From Nymphaea colorata (taxonomy: Eukaryota > Streptophyta > Magnoliopsida > Nymphaeales > Nymphaeaceae): DNA of 64,000 nt. Of this stretch, positions 11,193-20,927 are shown one piece after another (positions within the stretch are counted from its first letter, which is position 1; each line of letters starts with the position of its first letter). The notes beneath the pieces are model-generated. The model made no database searches and was not told the origin of the DNA. It saw only the letters and a list, made by a program, of their open reading frames with translations. The position numbers and the translations under genes were made by a program. The stretch lies in NCBI RefSeq assembly GCF_008831285.2, contig NC_045143.1, forward strand, positions 19,617,655 through 19,681,654, written 5' to 3'.

Positions 11193-12081
11193 ATGCATAC
11201 AAACCAGAGACGTGGATGCTTCCTCATAAAAAATGTGAGGGCTTGTCTCAGCTAAATCTTGCTATTGTAAGGTTTTCTCCAGTTCTGGTTGAGTGCAAAA
11301 AAGATACTTGCAAATTTTACTCGAACTATTGAAAGGTTGATCAGTTTGTATTTATTTACTTTCATTACCATGTGTAGGTTGGCCACGTTGATTCTGGCAA
11401 ATCAACGTTGACAGGAAGAGACTGCACATTTTGGGGTGGATCTCTCAGAAGGATATGCACAAGTATGAGAAGGAAGCCAAACAGCAGGTGTAATAATTTA
11501 TTAATATGTTTATATTTGCTTAATAAGTGCTATTGCACTTCAACCTAATCGCTTTTCTATTTAATTTTTACATTGAGTGCAGGGGAAAGGCTCATTTGCC
11601 TACGCATGGGCATTAGATGAAAGCGTTGAGGAAAGGGAAAGAGGAATAACTATGGCTGTTGCAGTTGCTCGTTTTGAATCAAGGAAATTTCATGTTGTTA
11701 TGCTTGATTCACCAGGGCATAAAGATTTTGTCGCAAATATGATATCTGGTGCTACACAAGCAGATGCTGATCATGCTGTGATACTTGTTGTCGATGCATC
11801 TATTGGTTCTTTGAGGCAGGTATGGGTTTAAATGGAGTTGGGGGATAGACAAAGGGGCATGCACAACTTATCCCAAGTTTTGGTGTTGAACAGCTGGTTG
11901 TTGCTGTTAATAAGATGGATTTTGTAGGATATTCTAAAGAAAGATTTGATTCCATCAATATGCAGCTGGGTGGATTTCTCGGATCTTGTGGATTTAAAGA
12001 ATCACATATTTCATGGGTACCTTTAAGTGTTATGGAGAATCAGAATCTTGTTGCAGTTATAACTGAACCTCTTTTCTCATG
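11193..12081 (+). pseudogene. HBS1: Captured HBS1-like translational GTPase fragment
   Basis: HBS1 is an eRF3/EF1A-family GTPase that acts with Pelota/Dom34 to rescue stalled ribosomes. Exon 11193-11266 encodes YKPETWMLPHKK to SQLNLAI. Exon 11378-11487 encodes G1 (VGHVDSGKST) and ends EKEAKQQ. Exon 11583-12081 encodes [21 protein letters not shown]3 (DSPGHKDF), G4 (NKMD) and VGYSKERFD. Introns sit between them with GT and AG borders, so capture was at the DNA level. Three lesions kill the frame: a one-base loss after STLTGR (about 11415), a one-base loss in the TTTGAGG stretch near 11811, and TAG at 11846-11848 where a Gln is expected before TKGHAQ. The N-terminal region and the beta-barrel domains are absent. 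It lies wholly inside the hAT-like element. Confidence 0.88.
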
Positions 12082-12534
12082 GTGTGTGTGGTATTTTTGT
12101 AGTCATGTTTCAAGTGTTATGCTGCTTCTTTTCATCAATTAGGTAAGGTTACAACAGTTACTCCAACTAAAATTGGAGGGACTCTGTTTTTAATATTATT
12201 TGGCATTCATATGATGGACTCTTTGCTGCATATCTCTGTAAAATAAGTTTTGTTTATGGTCTGAGTTACGTTCCATTTATACACCTAATTTTGCCACATT
12301 ATCTTCTCTTTCTAAGATTCTATGGTACACCTGATCTTTCTAACTTTTGCCTGCTTATCTTTCTGTAATTTTCAAATGTTAATTAATTTTATATTATTCT
12401 CTGCTTCCATCTACCTTGTTATGTTTTCGTTCTATGCTGCTTTTACCCCTTGTTCTCCTTGAGTGCTTTTTGCTTGAGCTGAGCTGAGTTTTTGCATGAT
12501 TTTCAAATGTTAACAGCATTCTTATATCTGCAGA

Positions 12535-12572
12535 TGATGACGATGATGTGCATTGATGATGATGAAGAAGAC
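12535..12572. repeat. Imperfect GAT/GAC repeat
   Basis: A short run of GATGATGAC-type triplets in the hAT-like element, just before the subterminal repeats. Confidence 0.7.
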
Positions 12573-12605
12573 GTGGTTCTCATTTAACTTCCATTAATTT
12601 CCATT

Positions 12606-12870
12606 AATTGATACAAGTTAGATGCCCAAACGAGTTAAAGGATTTAAATGCCTAAATGAGCTAAACAAGTAAATGCCTAAACAGCTAAACAATTTAACGG
12701 GTAAACGAGCTAGACGAGTTAGCGCCTAAACGAGCTAAACGATTTAGCGTCTAAACGAGCTAGACGAGTTAGTGCCTAAACGAGCTAAACGAGTTAAAGT
12801 TAAACGAGTAAATGCTAAACAAGTTAACGAGTTAAATGGGTTAATTGAGTTAAATGGGTTAATCGAGTCG
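12606..12870. repeat. Subterminal degenerate tandem repeats of the hAT-like element
   Basis: About ten variants of CTAAACGAGCTAAACGAGTT are laid head to tail, diverged by single-base changes and small gaps. They adjoin the right terminal GCTCGAG block. In hAT elements subterminal repeats bind the transposase; that role here is inferred. Confidence 0.7.
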
Positions 12871-13031
12871 AGCTCGAGCTCGACTTTGTGTAGTCGAGTC
12901 GAGCTCGAACTTGTTCTAAGAAGCTCATCTCGAACTCGAGTCGAGTTCAAGCTCGAGTAATTTTAACCAAGTCGAGCTCGAGCTGGCCAAGCTCGGGCTC
13001 GGCTCGGCTCGTGTGCAGCCCTAAGTCTGGG

Positions 13032-13640
13032 TGGAAGACAGTATACTTGTCAACTAAAGTATTGTGCTCGACACCATTTGCAAACTAAGAAGATAGTGCT
13101 TAGAGGAATCAAACTGAAAATGTGGAGTTTCACCAGCGTTAACCCGTACAGGAATGTCAGGCCCCTTGAGAGGAAGTGCATATAAAGCAAAACAAATTAA
13201 ATGATTTGTTTCTGCAAATATGGGCTCCGATATATTAATAAAAATATTTGAAATAAGTTGTATTATTAAGTTGTCTTGATTTTCTCAGCCATTGATAAAC
13301 TCACACGGTGATTGATAGCTATCAAAAATCTGCATGAGCTTTCTAGGAATTAAACAACATACGTGAGACTCTGGTACCAATAGCATTGGAATCGACATTG
13401 TCTTCAAATTAAATGAAAATTTTGTTCAACCAATTTAAGGCAAGGGGGAGAGAAAGAAAGAGAGACAAGGGTGCATAATAATAGCATTTTAATGTACTTT
13501 TATTATATAATATCTTTTCCTTTTTAGTATACTATGTGAAGGAAACACACTAGTGGCCCATGTAAGTTGTCGTTGGATGCCACTTGCAGATTTGGTGTGG
13601 CTTGTTTTGACGTCACGTTAGCTGCCATAATAGGTTTAAA
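13032..13640. other. Non-coding stretch between two elements
   Basis: I see no ORF, repeat or regulatory motif I can support. Confidence 0.5.
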
Positions 13641-13649
13641 GTTTGGATC

Positions 13650-15330
13650 ATAGAACCGATGTTCTGGTGGATGTCTCATGATTTTAAAGCATTTTTCTTT
13701 GACATGACCTATGCCACGACAACGTTGATCTTAAAGCATTTTTCTTTGACATGACCTATGCGACGACAATGACTGCATGTAGGTTTATATTACCAACTTC
13801 CTTGACCTTTCTGAAATCTGAAATTGGTAGTATCACGGTTGGCCGCCTTGTCATGGTTTCTTTGTGAGACTTTCCTTGTGAGACGGCTAATGGAGTAGTC
13901 CCTTCATTTGGTGTGCTGAAGATCCTAATTTATTACCAACTTTTTCGACCTTTCTGAAATCTGAAATTGGTAGTGTCACGGTTGGTCGCCTTGTCATGGT
14001 TTCCTTCTGAGACGGCTAATGGAGTAATCCCTTCATTTGGTGTGCTCAAGATCCTAATTTCCGGTTGTTTTTTCTTCTTGCAAAATTAACCCATAAATCT
14101 TCATCACTAATTTCCCGTTGTTTTTCTTCTTGCAAAATTAACCCATAAATCTTCATCACATTGGGTAAGGGGTCTAAAAGAAGAATTTTTCCTCTCATGA
14201 CATTATATGAGTCATTTAACCTCATCAAAAATTGAATGACTGTTTCCTTTGACTTTTTCCCTTTGAATATGGTCTGCATAGGCTCTCATTGCCCCCACAC
14301 GAGCATTCAGGAAGAGGAGAATATGAACCCAATTCGTCCCACAAAGTCTTTATTTTTGTGAAATATAAAGTACTATAAACGAGAGATGAAACTTTGGATT
14401 TGTTATATTGTAAACTAGAGATGAAACTTTGGATTTGAGGAGAATATGAACCCAATTCGTCCCACAAAGTCTTTATTTTTGTGAAACGAGAGATGAAACT
14501 TTGGATTTGTTATATTGTAAACGAGACTTTGGATTTGTTATTTATTTTTGTGAAACGAGAGATGAAACTTTGGAGATTTGTTATATTGTAAACGAGACTT
14601 TGGATTTGTTATATTGTAAACGAGAGATGAAACTTTGGATTTGATATATTCTTTCTCGCTGTAGTTGCATAAATAACGGTACTTGTAATATCTTTGCTAA
14701 TTGAATTCAAAATTCATGATAAAACAAGATGGTTATTCAAAATCCATGATAACATGGTTACATTGAACCCAATGTAACACAAGATGGTTACATTGAACCC
14801 AAGGAAGATAGAATGGGTCTGTTTTCATATGGGTTCAGTAATTAAACCATCTAACCATAGACATGGCCCTACTCCATTTTTGCTGAAATAGCCATAGACA
14901 TCCATTTTTGCTGAAATAGCCATAAACATGGTCCTACTCCATGTACCATAATTATCCTCAATGACCATAATTATCCTCAATGAGAGGTTGAGACACCAAC
15001 ATTAGGTTCCATAATTATCCTCAATGACCATAATTATCCTCAATGAGAGGTTGAGACACCAACATTAGGTTTATCTGAATGTAATAAGGATTAAGGTTTA
15101 TCTGAATGTAATAAGGATTGGACATCACTAAGGATTGGACATCACCTGGGCAGGATTAGACATCACCGAACGGCTCATTTTTACTCCTTCTGGTATGGAT
15201 ATGAAGGACTCATTTTTGCTCCTTCGTTGTTCATGCTTTAAAAAGCTCTGCTTCAAAGCTCTGTCGTCGTTGTTCATGCTTAAAAGCTCTAACCATATTA
15301 GAAGAGCATCACGAGGGAACAAGAGTGGCG
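13650..15330 (-). pseudogene. Ty1/copia gag relic with many internal duplications
   Basis: Reading the minus strand downwards, copia gag landmarks appear in the right order. NYGTWSRTM lies at about 14933-14955, a WVQCNH/WIL segment near 14730-14800, TKIKTLWDELGSYSPL near 14325-14360 (with a second copy near 14460), NDSYNVMRGKILLLDPLP at about 14170-14250, then LILQEEKQREI, and a CX2CX4HX4C zinc knuckle at 13736-13777 (C-S-H-C, then H and C). The frame is broken many times. Almost every break coincides with a direct duplication of 15-140 bp, for example 13791-13930 with 13934-14060. No pol, LTR or PBS is visible nearby, so this is an isolated gag fragment. Confidence 0.8.
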
Positions 15331-16038
15331 ATGAAAAAGAATACTTGAAGTTTTTTATTTGTTAATTAATTTGAACGAGCTTAAAAATATATATATAATT
15401 AACGTCTACAACGTTAACGTCTACAAGCTTTCTTTCTTTCCATTATCAAATGAAGGAAGCTTTCTTTCCATATGATAATGAAGAGATAATGAAGGATTGA
15501 CGGAGGTGAAGGAGATAATGTCATGAACTTATAATGTTCAGCTCTTGGCAAAGCACGAACTGACGTTTTCTCCTTTTGCCGATACGTTGGGGAGGAGAAC
15601 AGCCGGAACACGGTATCGGCCTGCCCCCACGACGCTCAGCGGCGCCCGGAAACGACGATTTCCGCAACGATCCCCCAAGAAATCATGACCCTTCAAGCCG
15701 ATTAAAACTACAGCATTTGCACATACAATCGCCATATACGAAGATAACTCGCATTCCATTATTTTTTCAGCAAGCAAGCAACTACACAGAGGATCGACCA
15801 AGAAAAGCAAGCCAAATCCATCGTCAGATTCACATTCATCTGGTCTACATCCCCATTGAACAGACAGAAATAAAAGGAAAAAACACCAACTTCAGCATTG
15901 TCATCAGCAATATAACACAAAGCATGTCAACACAACGTTCGACGCCTACAGAAACATCTGAAGAGACACGCCTAATTATTCACGACGACCAGCTAGATAC
16001 GAAGTTGAGCATGGAAGGTGGTGCCCCCTCATCTGTGC
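15331..16038. other. 3' flank of the LEA gene, non-coding
   Basis: The sequence holds probable 3' UTR and spacer of the minus-strand LEA gene. A 203-codon plus-strand frame (15576-16187) overlaps the LEA gene antisense and has no family features. Confidence 0.5.
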
Positions 16039-16553
16039 TCAACTATAAGAACCCCCCGTCCCGTACCCGGTACGCGCAGGGCCATGAGCAGCAGGAGCGG
16101 TGCCGGTACCCGTCGTCAGTCCCGCGGACTCCGTTGCCATCGATGCCCCCGTTGCCGCCCCGTGATGCTGGCCGGGCACCGCGCTAAGCCCCGTCGGGTG
16201 GCCCACCACACCCGTGCCGGTCCTCGCGCGGCTGGCCTCCTTCTCTGCCGCGTGCTGCGCCTCGGCGTCCTGCTTCTCCATCTCCGCCCTGCTTATCCTC
16301 TCCTCCTTCTTCTCCGTCGCCATCTCCTTCTTCAACGGATCACTAGTCGTCATCCTCTCCGCCTAATCACCCAAGGACAGCCATGATCACAATCATTAAC
16401 GAAGTATAAAAGCACATTAAGGAAGAGAAAAGAAGAAGGGGTTACTTTCTCTTGGATGGTGGCCTTGGTTTTGTCCATCCCAGACTTGGCCGACGCCGCG
16501 GTGTCTTTCATGGTTTCCTTGGCGGAAGCCGCCGCACTCTTCCCTGTCTGCAT
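16039..16553 (-). CDS. LEA protein, group 4 / LEA_1 family
   Basis: The protein is a late embryogenesis abundant type that is disordered when hydrated and protects cells during desiccation, usually in seeds or dry tissue. Exon 1 (16446-16553) encodes 36 residues starting MQTGKSAAASAKETMKDTAA and ending ATIQEK. An 83-bp GT-AG intron (16363-16445) follows. Exon 2 (16039-16362) continues AERMTTSDPLKKEMATEKKE and ends GYGTGGSYS before TGA. The total is 143 residues, normal for the family. The N-terminal half is an Ala/Lys/Glu/Thr amphipathic helix. The C-terminal half is Gly/Thr/His/Pro-rich and unstructured. The exon junction falls between codons and restores the conserved QEK-x-E/K-x-MT block. 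I chose the first Met because family members begin MQ and no upstream frame adds conserved sequence. No lesion is seen. Confidence 0.93.
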
Positions 16554-16689
16554 GGCTTCTCCTGTCGCCGGCCGGAACGAGAGACGAACCAACCACAACA
16601 CTGATCGAACAGATGAAAATACTTGACAAACCGCGCTAGAGTTGTACCCTGCAGTGATTGGAATGAGAGAGCCGTGAAAATTACATACA

Positions 16690-16850
16690 TATATATAGAA
16701 TATCATTACATTGGTAATGAGAGGTCGTGAAGACACGTAGCAGAGTACGTGGTGAAAGTTGCCGCAGCATGCTGCTTCCTTTAACGTGTTGTGTGCTGAG
16801 TGAATCTGAACGACAGGGCAGAGAAAGAGGAGCGATTGAAGATGACACGT
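16690..16850 (-). promoter_or_regulatory. LEA promoter with ABRE-like sites
   Basis: On the minus strand a TATATAT box lies at 16690-16697, about 140 bp upstream of the LEA start. Further up are two ACGTGTC cores (16732-16738 and 16844-16850) and a CCACGT core (16747-16752). ACGT-core elements of this kind are bound by bZIP factors in abscisic-acid-responsive seed promoters, so ABA control is a reasonable inference. Confidence 0.65.
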
Positions 16851-16859
16851 TGATCGATC

Positions 16860-18925
16860 AGGTTTGGCTGGCAACTCCACAGAGGGGAAAATCATGGCGG
16901 CCCTTCTCTCCACACCTGCCGTTGCTCCTACCTCGTTCCCTCTCTCTGCTTTTCCATTCGCGGCTCTTCACAATTTGCACTGTTCTACTGTATTATGTAC
17001 TGGCAGGGGTGAACAAATTAAGCACTGTTTGCTTTGCTTTTGCAGAAATCTTGACTAAACCTGAGTAACCTCAACTCAACATATCTGACTAACCAATCAA
17101 GCTGAACTAGAAAAGCTCGAGCTGACATTTTCTGCATGTGAAATCGAGCATTTGAAGGATAAGAGACTAAACTTGCTCAATTCCAGATAACTTTCTTAAA
17201 ATGTCAAACTTTAAGTTTTGAAACTATGAGTCGAAAATATTCATTATATTTTAATTTTAAGAATTCATATTTAAAGGGTGGGAGGTTTTGACTTCATATT
17301 CATGAAATAAAAATATATGGAAGAATGACAGTCATCTTCCAAGCAAGAAATCTTAGCTTTGATAAAATCAGGTATCTACAATCATAGAATCTTAAATTTC
17401 ATTCTCATATAGAGGCATTCATATGCCTTCAAAAAACACGGAAAACAAGTTCAATTTTCAATTTTTTTTTTTTCATTTGGCTGCTTGAATTGAGAAATAC
17501 ATACTACTAAATGGGCATACACGTGCATGGGTAAACGTTTCTGTACGTTTGGGAAAAAAACAACTGCAAGAAGTTGAGTGTCCTAGGAATCCTTGCTCTT
17601 CCTGTGTGGTGTAAGCACCCCAAACTTGTACAAATTTTCTAAATTTATTTCAAAATCATTTTCTAGACCTGTCCCAGATTTTCAAAGCATTTTGAATGAA
17701 TTGGCTTCGCTATATCCCATTTTGCTGGATAGTGGGAGTCCAAACTCCGGATCCAAACGTGAGGATTAAACCTAAATCTTAGGCAAATCTAGGGACTAAG
17801 TTTAAATTTGAGAACTAAAACTAGGACTTAAACACAAATATCAATTTCAATTTTAGATCCAAATCTTGGGTCATTTTATAGGTTTAAAATTGAAACTAAA
17901 TTGAAACCAACGCTTGAAATATAGATCCAAAATATAGGTCCAAATAGGGAAAACTAGATCCAATCCAAGAACTAACGTGTATGTCTAAATTACTGGATCC
18001 ATGGATAAAGCCGAGATCCAGAATAGCAATTTTTGGATCATTTCCAAGATCCAAAATCAAAATGGATCCATGTTCCCGAACATCAAATCAATTTTAAATT
18101 GTTTTCTTAATATTTATTTACAATCCAAAAATTGAATTCTCTAGATCCAAATACAAGACGTTATTCATGCTTGAATCTGGGACCCAAAATATCAAATTCT
18201 ATGTGGAAGTTACTTTGGATTCGAAATCCAAAATGGAAATTCAAATCTAGAATCAAGACATATTTGGAATCCAAAAACTAAAACTGGAACAGAAAGTCAA
18301 TCTTGTTTTTTTAAATGTAGAACTCAAAAACTAAAATTTTGGATGAAAAGAATTTGAGGTCTCACTCTTAGAATCTGAATAGGATTTTTCGAATTAGAAT
18401 ACTACAATATATAATGGGCAACCAAGCCAATAAATGGTTGGCGGTCCGTTCTAGCTGACCCAGCAGATTGACCCAACCAACCTGCCCCAAACGGGGGCTA
18501 CAGCACGGTGTGGTCTCAATGACCAGGCATGTATAATTCTAATAACAGTCCATTCGTTGGGTTAGCATGCCAAGATTGGCATAGGCCAAGACATTTTTAT
18601 AGGGGAATCAAGATAATTCATCAAGATTTCAAAAGATTCACTGTTTGAATTGATCAACGAACATATGCAACAATGGCGTTATCCATGATCAATTTTTGTT
18701 TCCCAAGTATTATAATCACAACAATATCTCTCAACTAATTGGCTCAGCACCAATAATATATCTCCTGGAATTTTCATCCAATTAGAGAGAAGAATTTGCC
18801 AAGATATTCCAAGCCTCCTACTGGCTGGATCATTGGTCCATGGATAAGATGGACAGACAATCTCTTGCATGGGGTGCCATTTTGCTTGTGGGAAGTCTCT
18901 CACCACATATGGTGAGAGAACTCTA
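16860..18925. other. Intergenic; includes an ATCCAAA-rich stretch
   Basis: No gene is seen. From about 17750 to 18300 the words ATCCAAA, AGATCC and CCAAAAT recur at irregular spacing and in diverged form, as if an old simple or minisatellite repeat has decayed. No ORF of note is present. Confidence 0.45.
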
Positions 18926-18933
18926 TAAATCCC

Positions 18934-19363
18934 TATGGCAGCACACGAGCCTAGTCAAGCTTGGGTTCGAGCTCAACTCAATTTAGAAAGTTTAAGCTCA
19001 AACTTGACTCGAATTCGAGTCAAGCTCAATAGAATAGGTTCGAGCTCGACTCAACAATACAACATCAAAATTGAGCTTGACTTGTTTCATTCGTGTTAAG
19101 CATGTCTCATTTGTTGTAACTCGTTTAGTTGCTATTGATTTAACTATTCACTCATTATAATTTAACATTGATTATATAGTCCAGTTGAGTTGAGTTGGGT
19201 TTAAACGAGTCAAGTTCTTACAACTCGAGCTCAATACATTTAATATTTCAAACATAAATTTGAACTCGAGCTGACTTGTTTATAAATGAGTCGAGCTCAA
19301 GTTGAGTTTGGATGAGCGAGTTTCAGTTGAGCTCGAGCTAACTCAATTCGTTGTGCAGCCCTA
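18934..19363. mobile_element. hAT-like MITE, copy 1
   Basis: A 430-bp element with ends TATGGCAGCACACGAGCC and TTGTGCAGCCCTA, matching the ends of 10171-13023. Octamers TAAATCCC (18926-18933) and TAAATCCT (19364-19371) flank it, a target duplication with one mismatch. The interior is two arms of GAGCTC/CTCGAG words in opposite orientation around an AT-rich centre and has no coding capacity. Confidence 0.82.
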
Positions 19364-19371
19364 TAAATCCT

Positions 19372-19767
19372 GTTTGAACCTCAAAGGGGAGAGGCTATGA
19401 CAGACCCTTAAACTTCATTTGCTCTCTCAAACTCCCTGTTTCTTTCCCCAAACGTCCCCCTTTCCATATTTCAGGTACCCTCTTATTCACTCTAACATCT
19501 CCCCTTCTCGTTTGAAAGAAGTCGGCTCTCGGATGTTCCTCTTGGATTCTCACCATTGAACAGGAAGACTTGGTGAGATCCCAGGCCAGGGGACCATTAT
19601 TTCTTCTTTATGAATGTTTCTCAAGTATATTCTTAAATGCTTTCCTACCATCTACATGTGAATGGAATGCATGAACTGTTGAGTCTTTGAGTTGAAAATA
19701 TACCAAGAGTGCATGGTTTAGGTGGTGGAATGGGATTTTATTTCTTATTTGAGAAGGTAGGGCATTG
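19372..19767. other. Spacer between two MITEs
   Basis: About 400 bp, CT-rich at the left. I see no supported gene. Confidence 0.5.
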
Positions 19768-19775
19768 TCCAACCC

Positions 19776-20226
19776 TAAGGCTAGACAATGAGTCGAACCA
19801 GATCATGCTCGCCTGGAATTCGCTCATCAAATTTCGACTTGAACTTGACTTGTTTACAAACAAGTCGAGCTCCAGTTTAAATGTATGCTCGAAATGTTAA
19901 TCGAGTCAAGTGTAAATTTGAGTTGTAAGAACTCGATTAGTTTTCGGTTCGGCTCCACTACATAATGAATGCTAAAATATAATGAGAGAATAGTTAAAGA
20001 ATAGCAACTAAATAAGTTCATCTAGTTAAACGAGTTAAAAGAAACAAGATATGTTTAACATAAATGAGTTAAATGAGTCGAATTCGAGCTTGACATTATA
20101 TTATTGAATCGAGCTCAAGCTTGTTCTATTGAAACCAACTCGAGTTTTATTACGAGCAAGTTTTTTGAGTCAAGTCAAGCTCGAGCTGGCCCCACTTGAG
20201 TTCAACTCGGCTGGTGTACAGTGCTA
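19776..20226. mobile_element. hAT-like MITE, copy 2
   Basis: A 451-bp element with ends TAAGGCTAGACAATGAGTCG and GTGTACAGTGCTA, a diverged version of the same terminal repeat. Flanks are TCCAACCC (19768-19775) and TCCAACGA (20227-20234), 6 of 8 matching. It is more diverged from the family consensus than copy 1. Confidence 0.72.
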
Positions 20227-20312
20227 TCCAACGAAAATGTACATGTTAAAATGCATGGATTTCAAAACATCAAACCAGCGATAGTGAGCAGCTCTATGGA
20301 CGGCAATAGCCA

Positions 20313-20344
<32 letters not shown>

Positions 20345-20346
<2 letters not shown>

Positions 20347-20640
20347 AGCGACCTCCTCCAGCTCTCTCTCGCTCGGGCGGGCGGTCTCCTCCGGCCCCTC
20401 GGGCGACCTCCCCCGGTGACCTCCTCCGGCCCCTCAGGCAACCTCCTCCGGCCCTCTCTCGCCCGGGCTGGCGGTCTCCTCCCGTCAGGCGGTCTCCTCC
20501 GGGCCCCTCAGCGACCTCCTTGGGCGACCTGCTCGGGTGACCTCCTCGGGCGACCTCCTCGGGCGTTCACCTCTGGCTCCTCTAGATCCTCGGGTGGACT
20601 CCTCTGGCCCCTCGGGTGGACAATTCACCCATCCGTTCAA
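20345..20640. repeat. GC-rich minisatellite in the LINE leader
   Basis: Degenerate units of about 13-18 bp around GGGCGACCTCCTC recur roughly 15 times, mixed with CGGCCCCT words. It is the most GC-rich stretch of the window and probably part of the LINE 5' UTR, where tandem units can act as promoter repeats. Confidence 0.7.
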
Positions 20641-20927
20641 TGCCCTGAGCAGCCTCCCGCACCCCCCTGGCGCCCGACCGTCGTCCTCCTGCACCCCCCC
20701 TTGGCACCCTGAGCAGCTCCTCTCCCCAAGCGAGACCGGTGCCCTCCCGCACGGCGTCCTTCTTTCCCCGAGCAATGCAGCTCTTCCCCCTGCCCTCTGT
20801 GTCGCTTGGGGCGTGCTGGAGCCGTGGGGCGTCTCTCCCTACACTTAGAGCGAGCTGCACAGTAACTGTTTGTTGAATAGCCTGTGAGAAACAAGTTCCT
20901 TTTTCCTTTACTCTTGCACTGTGGGGG

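Larger units (their letters stand above)
10171..13023. mobile_element. hAT-like Pack-type element carrying an HBS1 fragment
   Basis: The left end reads TAGGGCTGCACAACGAGTCG and the right end is its imperfect inverse, ending GTGTGCAGCCCTA. Flanking octamers are GGTCTAGG (10163-10170) and AGTCTGGG (13024-13031), matching at 6 of 8 positions, as expected for an old 8-bp target duplication of the hAT superfamily. The termini are rich in CGAG/GCTCG direct and inverted repeats over about 230 bp on the left and 400 bp on the right. The interior has no transposase. It holds a leader-like segment ending in a good splice donor, then exons of an HBS1 translation GTPase gene with their introns. Smaller elements with the same ends lie at 18934-19363 and 19776-20226. 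Superfamily assignment is from TIR and TSD length only. Confidence 0.75.

Noticed and set aside
14330-14640. Repeats with spacers resembling a CRISPR array
   Set aside because: Units are irregular in length, overlap, derive from copia gag, and the DNA is plant nuclear.
15576-16187. 203-codon plus-strand open frame
   Set aside because: It lies antisense across the LEA exon 2 and its 3' flank, has no family motif, and reflects the LEA codon pattern.
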